Positions 17,051 to 25,955 of a DNA stretch of 64,000 nucleotides are shown in pieces. The notes beneath the pieces were generated by a model, which made no database searches, was not told the origin of the DNA, and saw only the letters and a program-made list of their open reading frames with translations. A program made the translations under genes and the position numbers. Every line of letters begins with the position of its first letter. Within the stretch, counting starts at the first letter, position 1. The DNA lies in contig CAKTMC010000005.1 of assembly GCA_934573735.1 (NCBI GenBank), positions 41,661-105,660 of the forward strand, in the 5' to 3' direction. Origin of the DNA: an uncultured Oscillospiraceae bacterium (GTDB lineage Bacteria > Bacillota > Clostridia > Oscillospirales > Oscillospiraceae).

Positions 17051-18304
17051 CTACGCCTTTCTGATTTCAACCGATATTGTCACATCGCCTATCGCGCCCA
17101 CATCGTCGTAGCCCGCGACAAAGACCTTTACCGGCACCATATAAGTGCCCGAGGATTCCTTGAAGTCCTTCAGATCCGCAACGGCGCGGATATTCTCGTT
17201 CTTTATCGCGTTGAGCTGCTCGTGCGTGCCGCGCAGCGTGACGGTAAGCGTCTCGGTAATAATGGTAGACCTATAGCCGTCCGAGTCGTTTATGGTGGAG
17301 AGATTTGTCACCTGGAATTCGCGCGTTTCAAGCCCCACTATCTCGATTGTCACTCGCGCCTCGGTTATTCCGGTAAGGTTACGGATATCGTTATCAAGAA
17401 CGATGCTGTAGGTATTGGAATAAGCATCCGAGAAGTCCGTCAGATCTATGGTTCCGAGGACGATCTTATTCATACCGGCAAGTATCGAGGTATCGCCCGC
17501 AAGGGTAATGGTCGAGGGCTCTATCCTGATAACGGTATTTGCCGAGGTTGCGCCCGCGCCCTCTATGGTATCGACAGCAAGGGCTACCTCCTTGACCATG
17601 AGAAGCGGCAGCGTCGCCTTGATGGTATCGGTAGAACAGCTAATGCCGGTGAGAGAGCACTCGTCGCCGTTTGCGTCCATAAGAGTATATCCGGTATCGA
17701 CCGAGTAGGTGCTGGTGATGCCGTCCTCGCCGAAGGTGACCCATGCGTAGGAAACTCTGTTGATATAGACCTCGGGGCCGGTTATGGTTATCGTCGAGGG
17801 CTCAAACACGGGCATCTCGGCGGTATAGCCGTCGGCAGGCTGCGCGTCAAAGGTGCCGCGCACGGGTACCGTCCTTGACGACTGCTGCGAGACCATAAAA
17901 TTCACCGTGTCGGGGCTTTTCTTGCTGACGGTGATATTCTTCTTGTCCGTCCCGTCCGGGAACACGATATCATAGCTTTGGGAGGTGTACGCCGCCTGAG
18001 TAAGCTTGCTCACGTCCACCTGCGCGACAAGGTCGTTTGAGTCCATGCCGCCGATAATGCGGCGAGGCCCCGTCACCTCAACGGTGACAGTATTGGTGTC
18101 AAGATCCGTGATGATCATGTTGCGCGAATTGCGCAGCTGCTCCTCACCTGCAAGCTCCACGCGCACTCCGCGGAATATCGTGGTAATTTCCTCAGCGTCC
18201 GTGCTGCTGAAATATACCCACATCGCAAGAGCCGCAAGGAAGGAGACTATCATCCAGAATACTTTACTGTCATACAGTTTTCTCATCGGGCTTGTCTTCT
18301 TCAT
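17051..18304 (-). CDS. cdaR: CdaR, YbbR-domain regulator of diadenylate cyclase
   Basis: A 417-residue protein with one N-terminal membrane helix (about 14-30, KVFWMIVSFLAALAMWVYF) and several extracytoplasmic YbbR repeats, seen as recurring VTVEVTGP/ITITGPEVYI/VTVTLRGT strands. CdaR is the membrane partner of CdaA and modulates c-di-AMP synthesis. Its start overlaps the 3' end of cdaA by 35 bp, with AAGGTGA upstream of the ATG inside cdaA. The glmM gene that usually completes the cdaA-cdaR-glmM operon is not next to it. Confidence 0.93.
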   Translation of the reverse strand: MKKTSPMRKLYDSKVFWMIVSFLAALAMWVYFSSTDAEEITTIFRGVRVELAGEEQLRNSRNMIITDLDTNTVTVEVTGPRRIIGGMDSNDLVAQVDVSKLTQAAYTSQSYDIVFPDGTDKKNITVSKKSPDTVNFMVSQQSSRTVPVRGTFDAQPADGYTAEMPVFEPSTITITGPEVYINRVSYAWVTFGEDGITSTYSVDTGYTLMDANGDECSLTGISCSTDTIKATLPLLMVKEVALAVDTIEGAGATSANTVIRIEPSTITLAGDTSILAGMNKIVLGTIDLTDFSDAYSNTYSIVLDNDIRNLTGITEARVTIEIVGLETREFQVTNLSTINDSDGYRSTIITETLTVTLRGTHEQLNAIKNENIRAVADLKDFKESSGTYMVPVKVFVAGYDDVGAIGDVTISVEIRKA

Positions 18305-19154
18305 TTTTCTTCACCTTAAGAAGTTTCCTGAGATGGGCTATAAAGCCGGTTCTTTTATTGTCGTCCTCGTCGGAAATAAGCTCCGAGCGCAAAAGCTTTT
18401 CAAAAACTGTCGCCGTGAGGTGACGCTTGAGCATCCCCTCTATTGCGACGGAAACGGAGCCGGTCTCCTCCGAGACGATGACGACGACCGCGTCTGACTG
18501 CTCGCTCAGACCTATGCCCGCTCTATGGCGCATACCGAGATCCTTGCTGAGATTGGTGCTCTTTGTCAGCGGAAGGACACAGCCTGCCGCGGCAATTCGC
18601 CCGTCACGGATAATCACAGCGCCGTCATGCAATGGCGCTTTATTATAAAACAGGTTCTTGAGAAGCTCCGCCGTCGTATCTGAATTGATAATGGTGCCGG
18701 TGCTCATGATATCGTTGAGCTTTACCTTGCGCTCAAAGATGATGAGTGCGCCGGTGCGCGAGGCGGACATTTCGGTACAGGCAAGCACCGTCTGCGCTAT
18801 CGCCTGCTCCGCCGCGGAACTTGAGACGGTCTTCCCCGTGGAAAAGCTGCTGCCCATACGCTCAAGCACACGCCGAAGCTCCGGCTGGAACAGGATGAGC
18901 AGCGCGATAAGTCCAAGCTCGACCGCGCGCTTCAGGAGGGAGTATATCATCGTGAGCTTAAAGAAATCCGACAGACCCAGCAGCACGAGAATAAGAATTA
19001 GTCCCTTTGCGAGATTATAGGAATTCGTGCGCCGGACAAACCATATTGCTTTATATATAAGGAATGTGACAATGAGAATATCCACCGCGTCCGAAATACC
19101 GATGGTTCTCAGATAATTCCCTGCCCAAGATAAGGCGTTGCTTATAACTTCCAT
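18270..19154 (-). CDS. cdaA: Diadenylate cyclase CdaA
   Basis: A 294-residue membrane enzyme that makes c-di-AMP from two ATP. Three membrane helices (about 22-40, 48-68, 76-90) precede the DAC domain with the catalytic DGA (177-179, in LHDGAVI) and RHR (209-211, in RHRAGIGLS). The family is essential in many Firmicutes and controls potassium uptake, osmolyte balance and cell wall. It is the first gene of the long minus-strand operon; a good promoter stands about 60 bp upstream (19211-19239). Confidence 0.96.
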   Translation of the reverse strand: MEVISNALSWAGNYLRTIGISDAVDILIVTFLIYKAIWFVRRTNSYNLAKGLILILVLLGLSDFFKLTMIYSLLKRAVELGLIALLILFQPELRRVLERMGSSFSTGKTVSSSAAEQAIAQTVLACTEMSASRTGALIIFERKVKLNDIMSTGTIINSDTTAELLKNLFYNKAPLHDGAVIIRDGRIAAAGCVLPLTKSTNLSKDLGMRHRAGIGLSEQSDAVVVIVSEETGSVSVAIEGMLKRHLTATVFEKLLRSELISDEDDNKRTGFIAHLRKLLKVKKNEEDKPDEKTV

Positions 19155-19210
19155 AGAAGCGACCTCATTTGTTTATATCAAAGCAGACACGCTGCCACTT
19201 TTATCACTTC

Positions 19211-19239
19211 ATTATAAATCATCCTTGCGAAAAAGGCAA
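19211..19239 (-). promoter_or_regulatory. Promoter of the cdaA superoperon
   Basis: TTGCCT (19239-19234) and a perfect TATAAT (19216-19211) on the minus strand with a 17-bp spacer. No terminator-like hairpin is obvious in the short gaps from here down to the SPOCS gene at 3339, so a transcript of about 16 kb is possible. Confidence 0.7.
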
Positions 19240-19245
19240 ACATTA

Positions 19246-20373
19246 TTAAGGAAGATTTATATTTATTTCTTTCAACAGATCCGTCACCCTGTCTATCTCC
19301 CGCTCGGTATTGAAGGGAGAAAAGCTAAATCGCAGGGTCCCGCTGTTCAAAGTCCCCGCCGTGCGGTGCGCATATGGTGCGCAGTGAAGCCCCGGACGGG
19401 CGCATATCCCATGCTGCGACAGGCGCTGAGCCAGAGCTTCGCAGTCAATACCCCTCATTCTTATAGAAAGGACGCCGCTCTGCCGCTCCTTGTTCCCGCA
19501 AAATAGCTCTATCCCCTCGCAATCGGACAGTGTCCCCGCCATACGCGCTAAAAGCCGCCGCTCATGCTCAAGTATCGCCTCCGTTCCGACGGCGGAAACA
19601 TAGCTTATCCCCGCAAGCAGTCCCGCAATGCCGCAAACATTATGAGTCCCTGCTTCAAGTCTCTCGGGAAGATACTCGGGCATGGTCTGCGATATACTGT
19701 CAGAGCCGGAGCCGCCGCTGAGAAGAGGCCTTGCCTCTGCGCCGCAAATGAGAATTCCCGTTCCCTGCGGTCCGAAAAGTCCCTTATGCCCGGGCATGGC
19801 GGCAAAGGCAGGAGAAAGGCGAGTAAAATCAAGCTCAAGCGTCCCCGCCGACTGCGAGGCGTCCAATACAAACGGCACGGCGGCGCGGCGGCAGAGCTCC
19901 GCGATTTCATACACCGGCAGAATATATCCGAAGACGTTTGAAACATGGGTGCAGATTACGGCCTCGGGCTTATATCGCCGCAGCTTAACCTCAAACTCCT
20001 CAAGCGTATTCGCATTGTCAAACAGCCTGCTCCCGGCAGTATAAATATTATCCGTCAGCATATTGAGCGGCCGGGTGACGCTGTTATGCTCATAGCCCGA
20101 CACGAGAACGCGCACTCCGGGTCTGACCAGAGAATTGACGGCAATATTCAGGGCGTGGGTCGCGTTCATAGTGAATACAATGTTTTCACACTCCGGGACA
20201 TTGAAAAGCCGCGCTGCCGCCTCCCGGCAGGCAAAAACCGTCTCCGCCGCCAGCATTGCAGGCTCGTGCGCGCCGCGCCCCGGGCTTGCCATACTGCGCA
20301 TCGCGCTCACGACGGCGTTTTCAACGCTGACGGGCTTTACAAGGCTTGTAGCCGCATTGTCAAGATATATCAT
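19246..20373 (-). CDS. Cysteine desulfurase family PLP enzyme (class V)
   Basis: A 375-residue fold-type I PLP enzyme. The N-terminus IYLDNAATSLVKP, the PLP-aspartate region VLDASQSAG, the Schiff-base lysine in MPGHKGLFGPQGTG and a C-terminal Cys in ARPGLHCAPYAH (compare the RxGxHCA of SufS-like enzymes) make it a likely cysteine desulfurase or selenocysteine-lyase-like enzyme (the TIGR01977 type). There is no SUF or ISC scaffold gene beside it. It overlaps the DUF3343 gene by 4 bp (ATGA), so the two are translationally coupled and the small protein may carry sulfur or selenium from it. Confidence 0.85.
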   Translation of the reverse strand: MIYLDNAATSLVKPVSVENAVVSAMRSMASPGRGAHEPAMLAAETVFACREAAARLFNVPECENIVFTMNATHALNIAVNSLVRPGVRVLVSGYEHNSVTRPLNMLTDNIYTAGSRLFDNANTLEEFEVKLRRYKPEAVICTHVSNVFGYILPVYEIAELCRRAAVPFVLDASQSAGTLELDFTRLSPAFAAMPGHKGLFGPQGTGILICGAEARPLLSGGSGSDSISQTMPEYLPERLEAGTHNVCGIAGLLAGISYVSAVGTEAILEHERRLLARMAGTLSDCEGIELFCGNKERQSGVLSIRMRGIDCEALAQRLSQHGICARPGLHCAPYAHRTAGTLNSGTLRFSFSPFNTEREIDRVTDLLKEININLP

Positions 20374-20621
20374 CGCACAAGCTCCCTGTATTCCCCGCCG
20401 TCAAGCCTTTGAAAAATCCTGCCGCTGATAAGTCCGCTTGCGCGAAGAAGCTCCAGCGCCGCGTCAAAGCTCCTGTACAGGCTCACCGCATAGCCGCAGC
20501 CGTTTTTAGTCAGTCCCTGCGGTGCCTTTACGACCGCCGCCGTAATGCCGGAGCGCTCCAATAATCTTGCGCTTTTCTGCGCGTAAGTGAGCGAGCGGCA
20601 CATAAATAAATACTGCGTCAT
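20370..20621 (-). CDS. DUF3343 putative sulfur/selenium carrier protein
   Basis: An 83-residue protein matching DUF3343 (annotated in databases as putative Se/S carrier protein-like). The features are an N-terminal strand with a cysteine (YLFMCRSLTYAQKSARLLE), the TAAVVKAPQ strand and a NGCGYAVSL motif with a second cysteine. The GGGGGA site 5 nt before the ATG at 20621 favours this start over one 11 codons upstream. It is the first gene of a two-gene unit with the desulfurase. A carrier function is inferred from the family label and the coupling. Confidence 0.78.
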   Translation of the reverse strand: MTQYLFMCRSLTYAQKSARLLERSGITAAVVKAPQGLTKNGCGYAVSLYRSFDAALELLRASGLISGRIFQRLDGGEYRELVR

Positions 20622-20684
20622 CACTGTCCCCCATCCGCCGGAATAAATCGGCATACTTTTCGGCGCAGCGGTACACGCGCGGAA

Positions 20685-20719
20685 AGCAAAAGCCGCAAGG
20701 CTTTCTGCTTTGCGGCTTT
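20685..20719 (-). terminator. Terminator after ispF
   Basis: On the minus strand AAAGCCGCAA pairs with TTGCGGCTTT across a loop of about 10 nt, followed by a T-rich stretch. It lies 60 bp beyond the ispF stop and before the DUF3343 gene. Confidence 0.75.
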
Positions 20720-20778
20720 ATGCGCGGCATCCGCATGGCTCTCATTACATGATATGCGGCGGAGGCAATCGAGTGTAT

Positions 20779-21252
20779 TTATATATTATTTATCAAAACC
20801 ACGGCATGGGCTGCAATGCCCTCGCCGCTGCCAGTGAAGCCGAGTCCCTCCTCGGTGGTGGCCTTGACGCTTATAAGCTCAACAGGCACGCTCATGGCCT
20901 CGGCGATATTATCCCGCATGGACTGAATGTGCTTTGCAAGCTTTGGGCGCTGAGCAAGTATCGTGCAGTCGGCATTATTGAGCTCATAGCCCGCCTCGCG
21001 GAGACGGCGCATGACCTCCTTGAGAAGCAGGAGACTGTCCGCGCCGGAAAAGCGCTCGTCATTATCGGGAAAGAGCTTGCCTATATCGCCCATGGCGGCA
21101 GAGCCGAGCAGAGCATCCATGAGCGCGTGAACAAGCACGTCCGCATCGGAATGACCGAGAAGCCCTTTTTCATAGGGGATATCCACCCCGCCGAGTATCA
21201 GTCTTCTGTCGGGCACAAGCCGGTGAACGTCATAGCCATGTCCTATCCGCAT
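20779..21252 (-). CDS. ispF: 2-C-methyl-D-erythritol 2,4-cyclodiphosphate synthase
   Basis: A 157-residue MEP-pathway enzyme that cyclises CDP-ME 2-phosphate. The zinc ligands D8 and H10 in GYDVHRLV, the GHSDADVLVHALMDALLG motif and the GDIGKLFPD loop are present. It overlaps ispD by 23 bp on the same strand, so the third and fifth steps of isoprenoid precursor synthesis are translationally coupled. Confidence 0.96.
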   Translation of the reverse strand: MRIGHGYDVHRLVPDRRLILGGVDIPYEKGLLGHSDADVLVHALMDALLGSAAMGDIGKLFPDNDERFSGADSLLLLKEVMRRLREAGYELNNADCTILAQRPKLAKHIQSMRDNIAEAMSVPVELISVKATTEEGLGFTGSGEGIAAHAVVLINNI

Positions 21253-21973
21253 ATTCGTCTCCCCTGTCTCTCAAAATCGCTTCCGCAAGCATCACGTCGT
21301 TCGGCGTTGTGAGCTTTATATTATTCGGGTCGCCCTCGACAGCCTTGACCTTTACGCCCATAAGCTCGATGGCAGAGCAGTCGTCCGTTATCGGAAGCGC
21401 CTTTGTCGCGGCAACGGTCAATGCTCCCTTTATCAAATCCGCATCAAAGACCTGCGGAGTCTGCACACGCATAATACGCTCTCTGTCAAGCGTTGCGATA
21501 ATGCGCTCATCCTCAACGTTTTTGAGCGTATCGGTGCTCGGTATGGCAGGGACGGCGGCGTAGAAATCCCGCGCCGCGTACACGGTGCGCTTTATCACGT
21601 CCTGCGTCACGAGCGGGCGCGCGCCGTCATGTATGGCGATGAGCCTTGTCCCGCGTGAGACCTCGGACACGCCCGCAAGCGCGGACTCCATGCGTGTCGT
21701 GCCGCCGCGAATGACCTTTTTCACCTTCGTCACGCCGTATTTCTTGCAGATATCCGCGACCTCAAGCAGCTTTTCCATGCGGGTCACGACAATAATCTCA
21801 TCCACAAGCTCCGACTGCTGAAAGCTCAGCAGCGTTCTTGCCAGAACCGGCACATGGCACAGCTCCATCATGAGCTTATCACCGCCCATGCGAAGCGAGC
21901 TGCCCGCAGCGACTATAACCACGGCGCAGTGCGGGATTTTATCCTTCTTTTTGAAAAGCTTTGAAAAAAGCAT
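21230..21973 (-). CDS. ispD: 2-C-methyl-D-erythritol 4-phosphate cytidylyltransferase
   Basis: A 247-residue nucleotidyltransferase. After an unusual basic N-terminus (FSKLFKKKDK) comes the CTP-binding VVIVAAGSSLRMGGDK, then IHDGARPLV and VQTPQVFD, all characteristic of IspD. AGAGGTG precedes the ATG. It lies 40 bp after mreB and overlaps ispF. Confidence 0.95.
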   Translation of the reverse strand: MLFSKLFKKKDKIPHCAVVIVAAGSSLRMGGDKLMMELCHVPVLARTLLSFQQSELVDEIIVVTRMEKLLEVADICKKYGVTKVKKVIRGGTTRMESALAGVSEVSRGTRLIAIHDGARPLVTQDVIKRTVYAARDFYAAVPAIPSTDTLKNVEDERIIATLDRERIMRVQTPQVFDADLIKGALTVAATKALPITDDCSAIELMGVKVKAVEGDPNNIKLTTPNDVMLAEAILRDRGDEYADRTWL

Positions 21974-22013
21974 GGCGCACCTCTTTCAAGGTCAGCCGAA
22001 TAGCTGACCGTAT

Positions 22014-23045
22014 TTATCCCTTTAACAGGCGAATTCTGGCAAAGTTCATCATGCCGTCCTGCATCTCGTCCAGACGCCTGAGCATTTTGCCCGCGCCGTA
22101 TGCAGCGCACAAGACCGCGTCGTCAACTACCCTTGTGCGAATACCGGTGCTGCGCTCGATAATTTTATCAATACCGTAGATAAGGCTGCCGCCGCCGGAC
22201 ATAATGATGCCGTTTGTATCCAAATCGCCGACAAGCTGGGGAGGCGTACGCTCCAGAACAAGGTGAACCGCATCAAGTATCTGGTTCATCGGCTCAACAA
22301 AGGCTTCTATAAGCTCTGTAGAGTTGACCTCTACAACGGCAGGAACACCGTTCGTAATGCTGCGTCCCTTGACCGCCCACACACCGACGTCGGTGCGCTG
22401 AATAAGACAGCCGATTTTCCGTTTAATCTCTTCCGCGGCGCCGAGGCCTATGAGGAGATTATACTTGCGGCGGATATATTTTACTATCGCCTCATCAAAG
22501 CTCGTGCCCGCAACCTTTATGGACTCGCACTCGGCAACGCCTCCGACGGATACGACCGCAATTTCCGTCGTGCCGCCGCCGATATCAATGACCATATGCC
22601 CATCCGCCTTTGAAATATCCACGCCCGCACCGAGAGCCGTGGCAACGGCAGTCTCAAGCAAGTACACACGTCTTGCACCCGCTTCAATAGCGGCGTCTAT
22701 GATTGCACGCTCCTCAACGCCGGTAATGCTGCTGGGAACGCAGACAAGCATACGGGGCTTGAGTATGCCGAAGGATGTGATACGTCTGACAAGCTCACGC
22801 AGCATATGGGCGCTCATCTCATAGTCGGAAATAACGCCTGCGTTGATGGGGCTGAGCGCGACGATATTGGCCGGGGTACGACCAAGCATTTTTTTTGCGT
22901 CCTCACCGATTTTCAGTACCTTGCCGGTGCTCCTTTCAACGGCCACAACGGAAGGCTCATGGGCAACAATTCCCTTGCCCTGCTCAAAAAGCAGAGTCGT
23001 GGAGGTTCCCATATCTACCGCAATATTTCTTTCCAAATCAAGCAT
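22014..23045 (-). CDS. mreB: Rod shape-determining actin homologue MreB/Mbl
   Basis: A 343-residue actin-like protein that guides lateral cell-wall synthesis. The phosphate loops AVDMGTSTTLLF and MVIDIGGGTTEIAVVS and the adenosine motif IIMSGGGSLIYGI are intact. GAGGTGA before the ATG at 23045 supports that start rather than the GTG three codons earlier. mreC and mreD do not follow, so this could be an Mbl or MreBH paralogue instead of the mreBCD copy. The organism is likely rod-shaped. Confidence 0.92.
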   Translation of the reverse strand: MLDLERNIAVDMGTSTTLLFEQGKGIVAHEPSVVAVERSTGKVLKIGEDAKKMLGRTPANIVALSPINAGVISDYEMSAHMLRELVRRITSFGILKPRMLVCVPSSITGVEERAIIDAAIEAGARRVYLLETAVATALGAGVDISKADGHMVIDIGGGTTEIAVVSVGGVAECESIKVAGTSFDEAIVKYIRRKYNLLIGLGAAEEIKRKIGCLIQRTDVGVWAVKGRSITNGVPAVVEVNSTELIEAFVEPMNQILDAVHLVLERTPPQLVGDLDTNGIIMSGGGSLIYGIDKIIERSTGIRTRVVDDAVLCAAYGAGKMLRRLDEMQDGMMNFARIRLLKG

Positions 23046-23085
23046 TTGCTTCACCTCATATAATAAGTAAACTTGTATTCAAATC

Positions 23086-23739
23086 TCATGCCCGCTTACG
23101 GGCTACGGTCGCCGCCGTGACGGATTTTGCCCCGTACTTGCGCAGAACGGAGGCACATTCCGAGAGCGTAGCCCCGGTGGTCACTATATCGTCAAATATC
23201 AAAACGCGCTTATTTTTAATACGCTCCGCGTCGATAGGGGCATATACGCCCGCGATATTCTTCCTTCGCGCCTGAGCGTCGCCCGTGCTCGACTGAGCCT
23301 TGATATTGCGCGTCTTTTTTAGCAGCGGCACAGCTTCTATGCCCATAAGCTCTGAAGCTCGCTCCGCTATCAGCCGCGCCTGATCATAGCCGCGCCTGCG
23401 CAGTCTTTTGCGGCTCAGCGGCACCCATGTAATAATATCGCAGGAAACGCCGCGTTCGTCAATAGTTTTTACGATTAAATCCGCATAAATATCGCAGTAG
23501 CCGCAAGCTCCGCCGAATTTATAGCGCAGCAGTGACTCGCGGACATTGCCCTCGTAGTATAGCGGAGAGAGGCATTTCTCGATGTAGCTGAGCTTTTGCT
23601 CCGCCGCAGCGCCGCGGGTATAGGGAATATTCTTTTTGCATATCGGGCATACCCGCTGCTCGCGCCCCTTTGTAAGCCTGTGGCAAAAGGCGCATTTCGT
23701 CGGGAAAAGCCACTCAAGTATAAGCTGTCCTATCCTCAT
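23086..23739 (-). CDS. comF: ComF family phosphoribosyltransferase-like protein
   Basis: About 217 residues. An N-terminal zinc finger (CAFC ... CPICKKNIPY) and a C-terminal type I phosphoribosyltransferase fold with the PRPP loop VLIFDDIVTTGATL identify ComF/GntX family proteins, which contribute to uptake and integration of transforming DNA. The recD2 stop overlaps its ATG (ATGA). Other competence genes are not seen here, so a role in competence is possible but not shown. Confidence 0.9.
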   Translation of the reverse strand: MRIGQLILEWLFPTKCAFCHRLTKGREQRVCPICKKNIPYTRGAAAEQKLSYIEKCLSPLYYEGNVRESLLRYKFGGACGYCDIYADLIVKTIDERGVSCDIITWVPLSRKRLRRRGYDQARLIAERASELMGIEAVPLLKKTRNIKAQSSTGDAQARRKNIAGVYAPIDAERIKNKRVLIFDDIVTTGATLSECASVLRKYGAKSVTAATVARKRA

Positions 23740-25955
23740 GTCACGCCGCACAGCTTACGCAGCCGGGTCATCAGCGCGGTATAGCGCTTTGACTGGCGGT
23801 AATTATCTATCATATGGTGCGCCGACTGCTCGTCTCCTACTATGATAAGAAGCTCTCTTGCCCGCGTGACGGCGGTATAGAACACGTCTCGCGTCATGAG
23901 CATGGGCGAGGCCTGACCGAGCGCAAGAATGACCGCTCTGTATTCGCTGCCCTGCGCCTTATGTACGGTCATCGCCCAGGCATGCTCAAGCTCCGTCAGA
24001 GACTCAAAGCCATAGCCTGCGATTCGACCGTCATAGTTCACGACAAGCGCCTCGTTTTCCATGTCAACAGCCGTTATGACTCCGACGTCGCCGTTAAAAA
24101 TACCCGTACCGGAAGATCGGTTATCCTCCGTGCGCCACATGATGTCATAGTTGTTTTTTATCTGCATCACGCGGTCGCCCTTACGGTATATCGCGTCTCC
24201 GAAGCCCTTCTCGGGCTTGTCCTCGGCGGGAGGATTTAATACGGCCTGAAGCGCGCGGTTGAGCGATACCGTGCCGAGCTCGCCCTTTCGCGTCGGCGTG
24301 AGGACCTGAATATCCTCGGAGGGGATATTCATTTTATTCGGCAGGCGCTTGGAGCATAGCTCTGTAATAGTCTCGACCGCAGTTGCCGCCTGTAAACGCC
24401 GGAGACGGAAAAAATCTCCCGCGTTTTCGGAAAAGTCGGGGTGCTCCCCGCGATTTATCATATGGGCATTGCGGACTATCCGGCTGTCGCCGTTTTGACG
24501 GAATATCTCCGTCAGGCGCACGGTCGGGACTACTCCGCTGCGGATTATCGCCGAAAAGACGTTGCCGGGACCTACTGAGGGAAGCTGGTCCGCGTCTCCG
24601 ACAAGTATAAGCCTTGCATCCGGGGGCAGCGCGGATAGGAGCGCGTTCATAAGTATTATGTCAACCATCGAGCACTCGTCCAGTATGACCGCGTCGCAAT
24701 CTAACCTGTCGGACTCGCATTTTGTAAATACGACAGAGTCCCCCGACTCGTCGAATTTTGCCTCCAAGAGACGGTGTATCGTAGAGGCGTCCTGCCCGGT
24801 CAGCTCCGTCATGCGCTTTGCGGCGCGTCCCGTCGGCGCTGTGAGCAGAGTTTTCATGTGAAGCTCGTCAAACATCGCAAGTATGGCGCGTATGGACGTG
24901 GTCTTGCCTGTGCCGGGACCGCCGGTGAGCACAACTATCTGATTATGCAGCGCAAGCTCCAAAACCTGCTTTTGAAGCGGTGCATAGCTTATATTCTGTG
25001 ATTTTTCAAGCTTTTGGATTATCGCGTGAATGTCCGCCTTGTCTGTGAATCGGCGTATGCACATTCTTGCAAGTATCTCTGCCGAGTTAGTCTCCGCCTC
25101 GTATAGCTGCGGGAGGTAGCAGGCGTTTTTACCGGCGATAAACTCATATTTAAGCTGCCCGGACTCGATAAGAAGCTCTATATTCTCGTCAACATCCGAC
25201 GCTTCAACGCCGGTGAGCTTTGCTGTAGCCTCTGCAAGCTGCTCGCGCGGAATAAAGCAGTGACCGTTGCCGGTGTTGTGCTGAAGCTCAAAAATAATCG
25301 CGGCGCAAAGCCGGTTTGAGCTGTAGCCATCCATGCCCATCTCGAGGGCAAGGCGGTCGGCCTCGTCAAAGGATGCGCCGATAAGCACCGAGGCCAGAAT
25401 ATACGGATTTTCGCGCAGAAGCTCAAGTGCGTCCGCGCCGTAATATTTATACATACGCATGGCGAGAATGGGGCGCAGACCGAAGGAGCATATAAATTCC
25501 ATCAGGCGGCGTATTCCTGCCTGACGGCGAAAGCTCTTTGAAAACTGCTCCGCCTTTGCCATGCTGATGCCCTTTATCGTTGCAAGCTTTTCCGGCGAGT
25601 TTTCCAGCACGTCAAGCGTCTTATCGCCGAATTCATTGACGATGAGCGCCGCAGTCGCGGGGCCTATGCCGCGCACCGTACCGCCGGCGAGATAATCGTA
25701 TATGGCATGAGCCGTTGTCGGCAGCATACGCTGAGCAAACTCCGCCTTGAACTGCTTGCCGTGTACGCTGTGCGAGCTCCAGCTTCCGGTGACTATCATG
25801 GACTCCCCCGCCGAGGCATATGGGAAGCAGCCTACGACGGTGACCTTTTTGCCGTTCTCATCCTCCATGCGCAGCACGGTGTAGCCGTTTTCTTCATTTT
25901 TATAAATTACGGATTCTACTGTGCCGTTCAAATCGCAAACTTCGTTGTCGTTCAT
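23736..25955 (-). CDS. recD2: RecD2-type ATP-dependent 5'-3' DNA helicase
   Basis: A 739-residue SF1B helicase. An N-terminal OB-like domain and helix-hairpin-helix region (including GTVRGIGPATAALIVNEFG) precede the helicase core with Walker A GGPGTGKTTSI, DECSMVDIILMNALLS, GDADQLPSVGPGNV and the late HAWAMTVHKAQGSEY motif. The length and N-terminal extension are typical of RecD2, which works without RecBC in mismatch and fork repair. It overlaps the preceding small gene by 4 bp and comF by 4 bp. Confidence 0.93.
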   Translation of the reverse strand: MNDNEVCDLNGTVESVIYKNEENGYTVLRMEDENGKKVTVVGCFPYASAGESMIVTGSWSSHSVHGKQFKAEFAQRMLPTTAHAIYDYLAGGTVRGIGPATAALIVNEFGDKTLDVLENSPEKLATIKGISMAKAEQFSKSFRRQAGIRRLMEFICSFGLRPILAMRMYKYYGADALELLRENPYILASVLIGASFDEADRLALEMGMDGYSSNRLCAAIIFELQHNTGNGHCFIPREQLAEATAKLTGVEASDVDENIELLIESGQLKYEFIAGKNACYLPQLYEAETNSAEILARMCIRRFTDKADIHAIIQKLEKSQNISYAPLQKQVLELALHNQIVVLTGGPGTGKTTSIRAILAMFDELHMKTLLTAPTGRAAKRMTELTGQDASTIHRLLEAKFDESGDSVVFTKCESDRLDCDAVILDECSMVDIILMNALLSALPPDARLILVGDADQLPSVGPGNVFSAIIRSGVVPTVRLTEIFRQNGDSRIVRNAHMINRGEHPDFSENAGDFFRLRRLQAATAVETITELCSKRLPNKMNIPSEDIQVLTPTRKGELGTVSLNRALQAVLNPPAEDKPEKGFGDAIYRKGDRVMQIKNNYDIMWRTEDNRSSGTGIFNGDVGVITAVDMENEALVVNYDGRIAGYGFESLTELEHAWAMTVHKAQGSEYRAVILALGQASPMLMTRDVFYTAVTRARELLIIVGDEQSAHHMIDNYRQSKRYTALMTRLRKLCGVT

